From contig NZ_HF570958.1 in the NCBI RefSeq assembly GCF_001046855.1, forward strand, positions 239,976 through 303,975: a DNA stretch of 64,000 bases, written 5' to 3'. Below, in pieces: positions 35,232-43,230 of the stretch (position 1 is the stretch's first letter; the number at the start of each line of letters is the position of its first letter). The position numbers were made by a program, and so were the translations under genes. The DNA is from Nostocoides japonicum T1-X7. GTDB lineage: Bacteria; Actinomycetota; Actinomycetes; Actinomycetales; Dermatophilaceae. The notes beneath the pieces were generated by a model. The model saw nothing but the letters and a program-made list of their open reading frames with translations, had not been told where the DNA came from and did no database searches.

Positions 35232-36344
35232 TCATGCGGCGAGCCGCTGTGCGACGGCCCGCACGTGGTCGCCGATCGTGGTGCCCTCCGGTGCCGTCTC
35301 GACCGTGATGCCCGTCATCTGCTGCCGGATCGTCTCGGTGTCGGTGACCGCCCTCTTGAAGGCGGAGTTGGCCGTCGTGAGCCACAGCCCGCGAATCGCG
35401 TCACTTCCGACGATCCCCTTGTCCAGGTCGGAGGCGACCTCACCGAGCTGGCCGCCGAGGAACTCCCACGCGTTCTGCATCGCCGTCGCGGACTGGACGG
35501 CGACGGACGCGTGCTCGCGGAGGTCGGCGAACGCCGTCTTCATCCCGAGGGCGAGCTGCACCTCCTCGCGGAGCTGGGAGCCGCGGGTCACGAGGTCCCC
35601 CTTCGCGTCGAGGAGCCCCGCGAGGGCTAACCCTGCACCGAGCGCGCCGCCGGCCCCCGCGGCGAGCACGGCAACGCCGCCGACGACGAGGGCGGTTGCG
35701 GCACCACCGGTGACGGCCTCGGCGAACCCGCCGACGAGGATCATCAGGCCACCACCGACGACCGCCAGGCCGCTGACGACGATCCCGGCGATGGTCCCGC
35801 CGATCTTGCCCTGGAGCTCCTCGATCTGCTGGTTCAGGGAGTCCAGCACGCCGTTGTCGCCGTTGACGACCGCATTGAGCTCGGTCACGGTGCGGGTGAA
35901 CGCCGCGACGTCCGTCGTGAGTCCGCTGTGGAAGGTGCTCAGCGACCGCACGACCTGGGAGGCCCGCTCCGCCTTGGCGTTGGCCTCCTCCCTGACCGAG
36001 GCCAGCGCGCTGAGCCACTCCGCCTTCGTCGATCCTGCGGGAAGGGCGACCGGCACCGCGCCGTGGATGTCGAGGTAGTTGCCGATCTCGACGGCGTTCG
36101 TCAAGATGGTCGGCGTGATCGTGTCGATGAAGTAGTTGGCACGATCCTTGGCGGCCGACAGTCCGGCGTTGACCTGGGACTCGTATGTCGCGAGGTTGGT
36201 GAAGCCTCTGAAGCTCACTGTCGGCTGTTCCAGGACGCCGTTGCAGTAGGCCTGCATCTGCACTCCGACCGCGCATTGCGACCGGTTCGCGTTCGAGATG
36301 GCGTCGACGGCGGCCTTCGCGTCGACCGTCTGGTTGTCGGGCAT
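35232..36344 (-). CDS. Hbl/Nhe-like alpha pore-forming toxin subunit
   Basis: A 370-aa protein with a long N-terminal helical region (about 1-180), then a 60-residue hydrophobic Gly/Ala/Val hairpin (about 190-250, for example IAGIVVSGLAVVGGGLMILV), then two long C-terminal helices. This is the layout of the Bacillus Hbl/Nhe enterotoxin components and related tripartite toxins (Smh, Ahl), which change from soluble to membrane-inserted form. No classical signal peptide is visible. ATG 36344 follows GAGGAGACCAC. It shares the (A)(W/L)xFLGGxxGEV motif with the gene downstream. Membrane insertion is predicted, not shown. Confidence 0.62.
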   Translation of the reverse strand: MPDNQTVDAKAAVDAISNANRSQCAVGVQMQAYCNGVLEQPTVSFRGFTNLATYESQVNAGLSAAKDRANYFIDTITPTILTNAVEIGNYLDIHGAVPVALPAGSTKAEWLSALASVREEANAKAERASQVVRSLSTFHSGLTTDVAAFTRTVTELNAVVNGDNGVLDSLNQQIEELQGKIGGTIAGIVVSGLAVVGGGLMILVGGFAEAVTGGAATALVVGGVAVLAAGAGGALGAGLALAGLLDAKGDLVTRGSQLREEVQLALGMKTAFADLREHASVAVQSATAMQNAWEFLGGQLGEVASDLDKGIVGSDAIRGLWLTTANSAFKRAVTDTETIRQQMTGITVETAPEGTTIGDHVRAVAQRLAA

Positions 36345-36452
36345 GTGGTCTCCTCGATCGGTTGGTGTCTTCGTTGCTGGGATGTCGCTGCTCGGCGGCG
36401 TCGGTGACCAGGCTCGTCGGGGGCCCGGCCGCGTGGCGGTCGTCGGTGACGG

Positions 36453-37730
36453 TCAGCCGGTCAGCATCCGCCGAGTCCTGCGGACGTCGGCGGCGGCCCC
36501 CTGCCACTGCTTGAGCGCGCCGGGGAGCAGCCGGGTGAGCTCAGCGGCGTCGGCGGTGTCGGTTCGCCCGCTCCAGTCGACGAGGGCGGCGCGCAGTCTC
36601 CTCCAGTCGGCCCGGATGGCCGAGAGGGCGACCGCCGTGTCGGCGACCGATCCGGCGAACTGGCTCTTCTGGACCTGCGTCACCTTGGCGATCGCGACGA
36701 GGCGGTTGGCGGCGGCGAGCCGTTGGTACTGCGCGGCGAGGAGGTCGTTGTTGCGCTTGAGCCCGGCCATGGCCGCCGCATACTTCTCGCCGCCCTTCGA
36801 ACCGGCTCTGATGGCGCGCACGACGAACGACACGTCGGGGACCAGGCCGCTCGAGGAGTTCGTCGTGGACACGTCGTCCGCGTCCACGTCCGGGTCGTCC
36901 TCGTCCGGCTCGTCGCCGCCCTCGCCGTCCGCTTCCTCGTCGGGGTCCGCTCGCTCCGGGACGTCGGCATCCGCCTCCGGAGCGGCGTCGGACGCGGCGT
37001 CGGCCGCTTCCTTCTCGCTCACCTCGTCCTCGGCGTCCTCTGCGTCGGAGTCGTCGGTGCTCGGGGTCGGCGGTGTGGGCGACAGGTGCGTGGTGATCTC
37101 GGTGAGGATGCCGATGCCGAGGTCGGTCACCGCGTCACCGGCCTCGGTGGCGCCGTCCACGATCGCCTCGATGTTCCCCGAGACCTTCTCGGCCAACGCG
37201 TCGATCCGGGCGGAGGCCGCGACGCCGTCACGCCCGGTCGCCGCCACGGCCCGGGTGAGGGCCGAGTCGAGACGCCGCCCGGTGCGGCGGAGGTCGCTGC
37301 GCAGAAGGTCCATGTGCTCGACCGCGGTGTCGCCGTCGGATGCGATCTCACCCGCGTGGTCGGAGATGGCGACGAGCTGCTCGGCGACGCCCTTCCGGGA
37401 CGGAGCGACCGAGAGCCGCTGCGTCGTGCCCGGGTCTGCCGCGAACGCCGCCACGAGATCGGCGAAGCCGCCGAAGCCGACCACCAGCTGGATGAAGTCG
37501 GCCGTGATGGAGTCGACGAACTCCCGGGCCTGCTGGTTGAGCTCCTGCTGGTGTCCCGCGATGGCCACGGCGAGGCCGGCATCGATGCCCGACAGGTCCA
37601 GCGGCTCCTGCTCCCGCAGCTGCGCGGCATACCGCAGACCGGTGCCTATCGCGGTGACGCCGGACCGGTAGGACCGAAGCATCGCCCCCGGTCCGAGTGG
37701 GTTCTCGCGCCCGTACGGATCCACGTCCAC
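36453..37730 (-). CDS. Helical protein with acidic linker, third toxin-like component
   Basis: A 425-aa protein starting at GTG 37730 (GGAAGGGA upstream). It has an N-terminal helical domain (about 1-240) with one mildly hydrophobic stretch (FIQLVVGFGGFADLVAAFAA, about 77-96). A very acidic, probably disordered insert follows (about 245-310, many Asp/Glu with Ala/Pro), then a C-terminal helical domain ending WRRLRAALVDWSGRT and LLPGALKQWQGAAADVRR. The Trp/Leu-spaced end recalls Hbl-type subunits but is weak evidence. It is first in the operon, 108 bases before the Hbl/Nhe-like gene. Function is uncertain; a receptor-binding or cap subunit is one idea. Confidence 0.5.
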   Translation of the reverse strand: MDVDPYGRENPLGPGAMLRSYRSGVTAIGTGLRYAAQLREQEPLDLSGIDAGLAVAIAGHQQELNQQAREFVDSITADFIQLVVGFGGFADLVAAFAADPGTTQRLSVAPSRKGVAEQLVAISDHAGEIASDGDTAVEHMDLLRSDLRRTGRRLDSALTRAVAATGRDGVAASARIDALAEKVSGNIEAIVDGATEAGDAVTDLGIGILTEITTHLSPTPPTPSTDDSDAEDAEDEVSEKEAADAASDAAPEADADVPERADPDEEADGEGGDEPDEDDPDVDADDVSTTNSSSGLVPDVSFVVRAIRAGSKGGEKYAAAMAGLKRNNDLLAAQYQRLAAANRLVAIAKVTQVQKSQFAGSVADTAVALSAIRADWRRLRAALVDWSGRTDTADAAELTRLLPGALKQWQGAAADVRRTRRMLTG

Positions 37731-37958
37731 GTGGTGTCCCTTCCTCGTCACTCGGCTCGGACCACGGGGGACTGTCCCGAGGCCGGCTCCCGTCACTGGC
37801 AATTCCGCAGATGTCGGTCGCTAACCCCCAGAGTGGGAGCATTCGGCAGTAACAGCGCTAAGGTCTGCACGGATCGTCAAGTCCGTGCGGCGTGGCACCG
37901 TCCCCTCGACCGGCCCGCGATCGACGAGCGGCAGGAGGGCGGCACCCGTGGAGCGCGT

Positions 37959-38966
37959 GTGACGCCGGGGACGCAGCATCGCTGCCATGACGCGTCCGGC
38001 GTCGAGCCACGGGATCGGTTCGAGTACTGGCGCTCTCGGGTCCGCCCGGTGACGATGGACCCGATCGGCGACCCGCCGCATGACTTCCGAGCGCGCCTGG
38101 AGAGCCTGTATGTCGGCGACGTCACCGTCATCGAGATGTCGCACGGACCGGCGCGCAGCGCGTGGACACGCGAGCTCGACCCCGATCCGGACCGCCTCCG
38201 GCTGGTCGTCTATGCCCGCTCGCCACGAGGTGTCGGCGCGTGGCACGGGCAACAGGTTCCGCTGACCCGCGGAGGCACCGCTCTGCTCGGCGCGACGGAT
38301 CGCAGCTGGGTGACTCCGGCCGGGCTGCGTGGCGTCGAGATCGACGTACCCCTGACGGCGGTGACGATCTCCGCCAGAGATCTGACTCGCGTGAACGACC
38401 CGGGCCTCATGCGCCGTGACCCCGTCCTCACCACCCTCGTCCGTCCCGCGTTGATCGGCATGGCCGGCAGACTGCGCGGCCTCGCCGCGTGCCCCGATGA
38501 GGACTTCGCCGGCACCTGGATCTCGATGGTGACCATGCTCGTGCGGTCCCTCACCGATCGTGACCTGCACAGCAGCGACCTCGACCTCGCCCGGAGGGTC
38601 CAGGCGCTGCAGTACATCGACCGGCACCTCGACGACCCGACCCTCGACCCCGCCGCCGTTGCCGCCGCCCTCCACGTGTCCCGCCGGACGCTGTACCTGT
38701 CGTTCCCGGAGGGGGTCGGCGTCGCCCGGGTGATCCGCACCCGACGGCTCCAGCGGGCGTATGCCCTTCTGCTGGAACCGGGTCGGAGGCGGCCGATCGC
38801 GCAGATCGGTGAGCGGGTCGGGCTGCCCGACCCCACCCACTTCAGCCGCGCCTTCAAGGCGGCCTACGGCATCAGCCCCCGATCGCTGCGCAACGGCGTG
38901 CCGCCGACGGTGTCGGTCTCCGCCGATCGGACGACTCCGCGACGAGACCGGTCGCGGCGGCGGTGA
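37959..38966 (+). CDS. AraC-family transcriptional regulator
   Basis: A 335-aa regulator. The N-terminal sensor domain starts near RDRFEYWRSRV (about 19-29), as in AraC_binding_2 proteins. The C-terminal two-HTH DNA-binding domain runs from QALQYIDRHLDDPTLD (about 216) through IAQIGERVGLPDPTHFSRAF (about 283-302) to YGISPRSLRNG. The second helix-turn-helix and the PxxHFSRAFK signature are clear. GTG 37959 is the best start covering the sensor domain, but its GGAGGG site is about 20 bases away, so the start is uncertain. It is divergent from the toxin-like operon (228 bases) and convergent with the acyl-CoA ligase; either may be a target. Confidence 0.8.
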   Translation: MTPGTQHRCHDASGVEPRDRFEYWRSRVRPVTMDPIGDPPHDFRARLESLYVGDVTVIEMSHGPARSAWTRELDPDPDRLRLVVYARSPRGVGAWHGQQVPLTRGGTALLGATDRSWVTPAGLRGVEIDVPLTAVTISARDLTRVNDPGLMRRDPVLTTLVRPALIGMAGRLRGLAACPDEDFAGTWISMVTMLVRSLTDRDLHSSDLDLARRVQALQYIDRHLDDPTLDPAAVAAALHVSRRTLYLSFPEGVGVARVIRTRRLQRAYALLLEPGRRRPIAQIGERVGLPDPTHFSRAFKAAYGISPRSLRNGVPPTVSVSADRTTPRRDRSRRR

Positions 38967-38990
38967 TCACGGTCGGGGCCGCACCCGTCA

Positions 38991-40499
38991 TCAGGCGTGC
39001 GTGTCGAGCTGCGCTGCCTGGATGCCCTGCTCCTTCAGCCGGAACTTCTCGACCTTCTCGGTGGGCGTCTTGGGGAGGCGTGGGACGAGCGCGAAGTATC
39101 GCGGTGACATGAAGCGCGCGCCGTGGCTCAAGCAGTGCCGGTGGAGCTCGCTGAGGGAGAGGTCGACGCCGGCGCGAGGCACGACGAAGACCATGACGTC
39201 CTCCTCGGTGAGCTCGCTGGGGACGCCGATCGCCGCTGCCTCCAGGACATGGGGGTGGGACTCGACGAGCTCCTCGACCTCGCGGGCGGAGATGTTCTCG
39301 CCACGTCGTCGGATCGAGTCGCTGAGGCGGCCGTGGAAGGTGAGGAAGCCGTCGCTGTCGAGGCTGCCGAGGTCGCCGGTGTGCACCCAGCCGTCGACGA
39401 TGGTGTCCGCGGTGGCCTCGGGCATACCGAAGTAGCCGTTCATCGTCAGGCCTGGCTCACGGCCACGGACGAGGATCTCGCCGACGGCCCCGTGGTCGGC
39501 GGATCCGGGACCGAACGGGGCGATCGTGACCTCGAACTCGTCGATGACCCGTCCGGCAGCCCCGGGCTTGGCGGGGGTGTCCACCGGGTCGTAGACGCAC
39601 ACACCGGCGTCGGTGGATCCGTAGACCTGGAACAGGCGCACACCGAAGCGCTTCTCGAAGCCGGCCTGCCAGGGCGGCATCGGAACGCCCCATGCCAGCC
39701 GCACCGAGTGGTCGGAGTCGTCCGGGCGCGGATCCTGCTTCCAGAGGATGGTGAGCGTGGCGCCCATGAAGTTGAAGACGGTGGCGCCGACGTCGCGGAC
39801 CTCCCGCCAGAACCGAGAGGCGCTGAAGCGCTCGCCGAGCGCCGCCGTCGCGCGCACGGACAGCGCCGCGGCGACGGTGAGCGTCGCCGCGTCGATGTGG
39901 AACAACGGAAACGGGCAGTAGAGCACGTCCCTGTCGGTCAGGCCGAGGTACTTCGCGTGGAGCTGCCCTTGGCGCAGCAGGTAGCGGTGGGACAGGGCGC
40001 ACGCCTTGGAGCGCCCGGTCGTGCCGGAGGTGAACAGCAGCGTGGCGACCTCGAGATCGTCGCTGTCACCGGCTGCGAGCCGGTCGTCATCGGTGATCGG
40101 ACCGGGCGGACTCTGCAGGCTTCCCACGGCGACCGCCCGATCGTGCGCCACGCGCCGGGCCTTCGCGAGGTGTTCGACGTCCGCGACGACGAGGGTGGCC
40201 TCGGCCACCCGCACGGCAGACCGCAGGGACTCGTCGGGCAGCGCGGTGTTGAGTGGTGCGTGGATCGCGCGGAGAGCGTTGAGGGCGAACCAGACGGCCA
40301 CCTGGGTCGCCGAGTTGGCCATCATGAGCGCGACGGTGTCGCCAGCCTGCACACCGAGTCGACGTAGGGCGCGCTGGTACCCGGACACGAGGTCCGCCAT
40401 GGCGGCGTAGGTGACGTCGCCCTCGTGGGTGCGCAGGAAGACCAGATCCGGTGCCTCTGCGGCGGCGCGGCCGAGATCCTCGGCGAGTGATGAGCTCAT
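38991..40499 (-). CDS. Acyl-CoA ligase (AMP-forming, adenylate-forming superfamily)
   Basis: A 502-aa enzyme with the P-loop-like motif LLFTSGTTGRSKACAL (about 163-178), the A5-type YGSTDAG (about 300), GWVHTGDLGSLDSDGF (about 374) and RRRGENISAREVEE (about 398). The C-terminal domain ends with the catalytic lysine region PKTPTEKVEKFRLKE. It activates a carboxylate with ATP to acyl-AMP and then acyl-CoA. It resembles CaiC and medium- or long-chain ligases more than acetyl-CoA synthetase. It follows the amidohydrolase by 18 bases, so both likely act on the same aromatic or cyclic acid substrate. The substrate is not identifiable. Confidence 0.88.
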   Translation of the reverse strand: MSSSLAEDLGRAAAEAPDLVFLRTHEGDVTYAAMADLVSGYQRALRRLGVQAGDTVALMMANSATQVAVWFALNALRAIHAPLNTALPDESLRSAVRVAEATLVVADVEHLAKARRVAHDRAVAVGSLQSPPGPITDDDRLAAGDSDDLEVATLLFTSGTTGRSKACALSHRYLLRQGQLHAKYLGLTDRDVLYCPFPLFHIDAATLTVAAALSVRATAALGERFSASRFWREVRDVGATVFNFMGATLTILWKQDPRPDDSDHSVRLAWGVPMPPWQAGFEKRFGVRLFQVYGSTDAGVCVYDPVDTPAKPGAAGRVIDEFEVTIAPFGPGSADHGAVGEILVRGREPGLTMNGYFGMPEATADTIVDGWVHTGDLGSLDSDGFLTFHGRLSDSIRRRGENISAREVEELVESHPHVLEAAAIGVPSELTEEDVMVFVVPRAGVDLSLSELHRHCLSHGARFMSPRYFALVPRLPKTPTEKVEKFRLKEQGIQAAQLDTHA

Positions 40500-40517
40500 G
40501 CGGGTGAGGGCCTCGGA

Positions 40518-41375
40518 CTACCCCAGGGCGAACAGCCGCTGGGCATTCCCGAAGAACAGCGCGTCGAGGGCTGCCTCGGGCAGACCGGAGCCGCGCCACT
40601 CCGCCAGCGCCCGGGCAGGCTGCATCATGGGCCAGTCGCTGCCGTAGAGCACCTGGTCGCGCAGGACGTTCGGCATCATCGCGAACATCGCGTCCCAGCC
40701 GGACCCCGCCCTGGCGACGTACTTCGGTGCCAACGCGCCGAACTCGAGGTAGACCGTGGGGTGGCGTCGCGCCACGGCGGCATACTCGGTCGCCCACGGC
40801 CAGCCTGCGTGAGAGGCGATGAGCCGTAGGTCGAGGAAGTCACAGGCCACCTGGTCGAGGAGCTCCGCCCGCTCATGGCGCAACGGGTGCAACCGGCTGT
40901 AGGTGATGCCCGTGTGCACGGCCACGACGAGTCCGAGGCTCTCGGCCCGCGAGTAGAGCGGGTAGAGCCGACGGTCGTCGATGTCGAGGCCGAAGAAGGC
41001 CGGCTGGAAGGAGACGCCGAGCAGCCCCAGGTCGGCGGCCCGCTCCACCTGGTGCGCCATCTCGCTCGGACGGTTCGAGGCGACGTCGACACAGCCGATG
41101 CCGACGAACCGGTCGGGATACTCGTCCAGGACCGTGCGCAGGCTGTCGTTCAGGGCGTCGGCGTCCTCGCCGCCCTCGGACTCGGCGTGCATCACGGCTC
41201 GCGAGATCCCCTCGGCGTCCAGGGCCGCCAGCAGTCCCTCGAGGGTGCCACCGTTCATCTTCTCGGTGAGGTTGAGGACCCTGTCGTACTGCTCGGTCTG
41301 CCGGGGCGGAGCGGTGTATGCCGCAGAGGGGCGACGATCCTGCGGAAGGCGGACGCGTGCGTCGATGATGGTCAC
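40518..41375 (-). CDS. Amidohydrolase-2 family TIM-barrel hydrolase or decarboxylase
   Basis: A 285-aa protein of the ACMSD/amidohydrolase-2 type. The N-terminal strand MTIIDARVRLPQ lacks the usual HxH metal pair of that family. Later features are kept: VVAVHTGITYSR (about 150), LRLIASHAGWPWATEY (about 180-195) and YGSDWPM (about 246). These are the His and Asp positions expected on later barrel strands. Members decarboxylate or hydrolyse cyclic acids such as 2-amino-3-carboxymuconate semialdehyde or gamma-resorcylate. It is co-transcribed with the acyl-CoA ligase. Loss of the first HxH makes the metal site, and hence activity, doubtful. Confidence 0.75.
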   Translation of the reverse strand: MTIIDARVRLPQDRRPSAAYTAPPRQTEQYDRVLNLTEKMNGGTLEGLLAALDAEGISRAVMHAESEGGEDADALNDSLRTVLDEYPDRFVGIGCVDVASNRPSEMAHQVERAADLGLLGVSFQPAFFGLDIDDRRLYPLYSRAESLGLVVAVHTGITYSRLHPLRHERAELLDQVACDFLDLRLIASHAGWPWATEYAAVARRHPTVYLEFGALAPKYVARAGSGWDAMFAMMPNVLRDQVLYGSDWPMMQPARALAEWRGSGLPEAALDALFFGNAQRLFALG

Positions 41376-41695
41376 AGGGCCTCCAGCTGCCGTGGTGAGA
41401 TGGACGGGGTGGCTCGCCGGGCAGCAGCAGAGGCGGACCCTGGGAGATCACCGTGCGGCAGGCGAGCTCGATGAACCGCCGTCTCCTGACCGATAGGTAG
41501 GCAGGCTACCCCGACGGTGCCGACCGACCCCAGGCGCCGCCCCTGCGGCGGGCAGGGAGCGGCATACAAGGAACCGGCCGTCCCTGCCGATTGGACGGAT
41601 CCCGTCGATCGACAGGGACCAAAGACCCTGATCGACACGGTGGCCGGGGGTGTTGACTCCCGGTAGCGCAACGGGCATCGACGAAGGGACTCGGT
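41376..41695. other. Divergent intergenic region with a DosR-like box
   Basis: About 320 bases between the amidohydrolase and the 96-aa gene. Its one recognisable element is the palindrome at 41615-41629. No other gene, repeat or terminator was found. Confidence 0.5.
41615..41629 (+). promoter_or_regulatory. DosR/DevR-like box
   Basis: GGGACCAAAGACCCT lies about 70 bases before the ATG of the 96-aa gene. It follows the GGGACNNNNGNCCC pattern known for the hypoxia regulator DosR. Similar boxes recur before the DoxX, devS, devR and stress-protein genes. Confidence 0.65.
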
Positions 41696-41986
41696 ATGCG
41701 AGACGTCTCCGCCGCGCGCGAGGTCGGTCGGGGCGAGGCCCGCTCGGAGGAGCTGAGGGCGCTGTCGGTGCGTGAGCTCCTCCAGCGGCTCGCGGCATCG
41801 GAGGCGTGCCTGCACCCGGCCTGGGGTGGGGAGCCCGCAGTGCGGACCGACGAGGCCATCCGGGTCCGCAACGCCGCCCTGCGCAGCCAGGCACGGATCG
41901 TCCGGGAGCTTCGGCGTCGCAAGAACGTCGGTCTCGTCCTCGGCGATCGGGATCGCGGAGCATGGTGGGCGCAACGGAGGCCCTGA
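41696..41986 (+). CDS. Small Arg-rich protein of the dormancy block
   Basis: A 96-aa, arginine- and glutamate-rich protein, mostly helical, without signal or membrane segments. It reads MRDVSAAREVGRGEARSEEL and ends GAWWAQRRP. GAAGGGA lies 7 bases before ATG 41696. A DosR-like box 70 bases upstream and the DevRS genes nearby suggest hypoxic induction. No named family was recognised. Confidence 0.55.
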   Translation: MRDVSAAREVGRGEARSEELRALSVRELLQRLAASEACLHPAWGGEPAVRTDEAIRVRNAALRSQARIVRELRRRKNVGLVLGDRDRGAWWAQRRP

Positions 41987-42068
41987 GGCATGGCATTCCG
42001 ATGCGGGCGCAGGCGAACTCGCTGAGGTGAGACGACGCCGGTCGACCGGCGAGAATCTCAGCGATCCC

Positions 42069-42082
42069 GGCCATTGGTCCCT
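42069..42082 (-). promoter_or_regulatory. DosR/DevR-like box
   Basis: Read on the minus strand the sequence is AGGGACCAATGGCC, close to the other boxes of this block. It lies 36-49 bases before the start of the 112-aa gene at 42118. One arm is imperfect, so confidence is lower than for the other sites. Confidence 0.5.
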
Positions 42083-42117
42083 GGCGCGGCAAGGCCACCG
42101 GTTCGACCGTGGGTTCC

Positions 42118-42456
42118 ATGAGGATCTTCGGGATGGTGTGGAAGCTGATCGGGGGCCAGCGGGTCGGCACGATGCGTCGGGCGCGTGCGCCGGAGGTCGC
42201 CGGCGAGCTGGGCCGGATCTCGCGTCGGGACCTGGAGCGCCGGTGGATGCGGACATCGGATCTCATCGCCGGCGGACACCTGCCCGCCGAGCGGCTGTCC
42301 CGGCTCGCCGGCGAACGGGCGGCCCTCCTCGACGAGCTCGAGCGTCGCGACCCCGACACCGTCGCCGGCCTCCTCGCGGTGTGGGCCCACACCTCCCCGC
42401 CGCCGACGCGCTCCGGTCGGCACGTCCGCGCCCGGTCCCGCCGACTGGAGCGTTGA
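42118..42456 (+). CDS. Small basic protein of the dormancy block
   Basis: A 112-aa protein. A short hydrophobic N-terminus (MRIFGMVWKLIGG) is followed by a helical Arg/Glu/Leu-rich region (about 25-80) and a basic tail (RSGRHVRARSRRLER). ATG 42118 is favoured; GTG 42109 is in frame. The ribosome site is weak (GTGGG). It may bind nucleic acid or membranes, but no family was recognised. A DosR-like box lies just upstream and a convergent terminator follows. Confidence 0.5.
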   Translation: MRIFGMVWKLIGGQRVGTMRRARAPEVAGELGRISRRDLERRWMRTSDLIAGGHLPAERLSRLAGERAALLDELERRDPDTVAGLLAVWAHTSPPPTRSGRHVRARSRRLER

Positions 42457-42465
42457 CACACGCGA

Positions 42466-42501
42466 CGTCCGCCCCATGGCCGAGGAGGCACGGGGCGGAC
42501 G
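42466..42501. terminator. Bidirectional hairpin terminator
   Basis: CGTCCGCCCC (42466-42475) pairs perfectly with GGGGCGGACG (42492-42501) across 16 bases. It lies between the convergent 112-aa gene and the DoxX gene, so it can serve both. Confidence 0.7.
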
Positions 42502-42527
42502 AGGTGGTCCGGCGACGCGGGGGCCGG

Positions 42528-43124
42528 CTACTTCAGGATCGGGAAACGGCGGACGAGCGACAGGTGGTTCCACCAGCGGCCGAGACCCAGCGTCTGGCCG
42601 GCCCCGGCGAGAGCCAGGAGGACGAGGACGAGAGCGTAGACGAGGTGGTCGTCCATGAACGGGTTGGTGTCCGGGGGAAGAGCGGCGCTCCACATGAGGA
42701 CGAGCATGAGCGCTCCGGACGCCGCCGCGATCCGCATCCCGATGCCGAGGACGAGGGCCAGCCCGATGCCCGCGAGGCCGACCATGAACAGCCAGTCCGC
42801 CCATGTGGCACCGGCGAAGCCCTGGTAGAAGTCGGCCAACGGACCCTTGGTGCCGAACTTGAGGAAGCCGAGCGTCGGCGAGCCGCCGTGGATCCAGGCC
42901 GCGGGACCGAACCGGTCGACCGCATCCGTCTGGGCGTCGCGACCGGTCGAGAACCCGAGGGCCAGCAGCTTGTCGAGGAAGGCCCAGAGGAACACCCAGC
43001 CGAGCGCGAGCCGGGTGGCGGCACAGACGTACCGGAAGGCTCGGCCGGGCGCGGGAGTGACGGTCACCGGCCCGGTGGCCTGGGGCGCCCCGGTCGAGTG
43101 CCGTGCGCGAGTGGTGGTGCTCAT
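42528..43124 (-). CDS. DoxX-family membrane protein
   Basis: A 198-aa membrane protein with about four helices. It starts after a 30-residue tail with ATRLALGWVFLWAFLDKLLAL (about 37-57), then AWIHGGSPTLGFLKFG, then LFMVGLAGIGLALVLGIGMR (about 120-139) and two more. This is the DoxX/thiosulfate:quinone oxidoreductase-like fold, in actinobacteria linked to redox stress. AGGAGG is 6 bases before ATG 43124 (ATG 43127 is the alternative). A DosR-like box (43197-43210) sits upstream. It may shuttle electrons to quinone under low oxygen; the exact substrate is unknown. Confidence 0.78.
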   Translation of the reverse strand: MSTTTRARHSTGAPQATGPVTVTPAPGRAFRYVCAATRLALGWVFLWAFLDKLLALGFSTGRDAQTDAVDRFGPAAWIHGGSPTLGFLKFGTKGPLADFYQGFAGATWADWLFMVGLAGIGLALVLGIGMRIAAASGALMLVLMWSAALPPDTNPFMDDHLVYALVLVLLALAGAGQTLGLGRWWNHLSLVRRFPILK

Positions 43125-43196
43125 CATCGTCCTCCTTGGTCGTGGCCAGTCGGGTGCTGGCAGTTCCACTGTCGCTCCGGCAGGCGCCCGTCGGCA

Positions 43197-43210
43197 GGGA
43201 CCAAGGGCCC
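43197..43210. promoter_or_regulatory. DosR/DevR-like box
   Basis: GGGACCAAGGGCCC lies about 75 bases upstream of the DoxX start (minus strand). It matches the other boxes and is just past the stop of the flippase-like gene. Confidence 0.65.
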
Positions 43211-43230
43211 GCCGCCGAGGATCGGCCCGG

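Noticed and set aside
37768..37778. GGGACTGTCCC as a further DosR-like box before the toxin-like operon
   Set aside because: The centre is one base instead of four, so the spacing does not match the other boxes.
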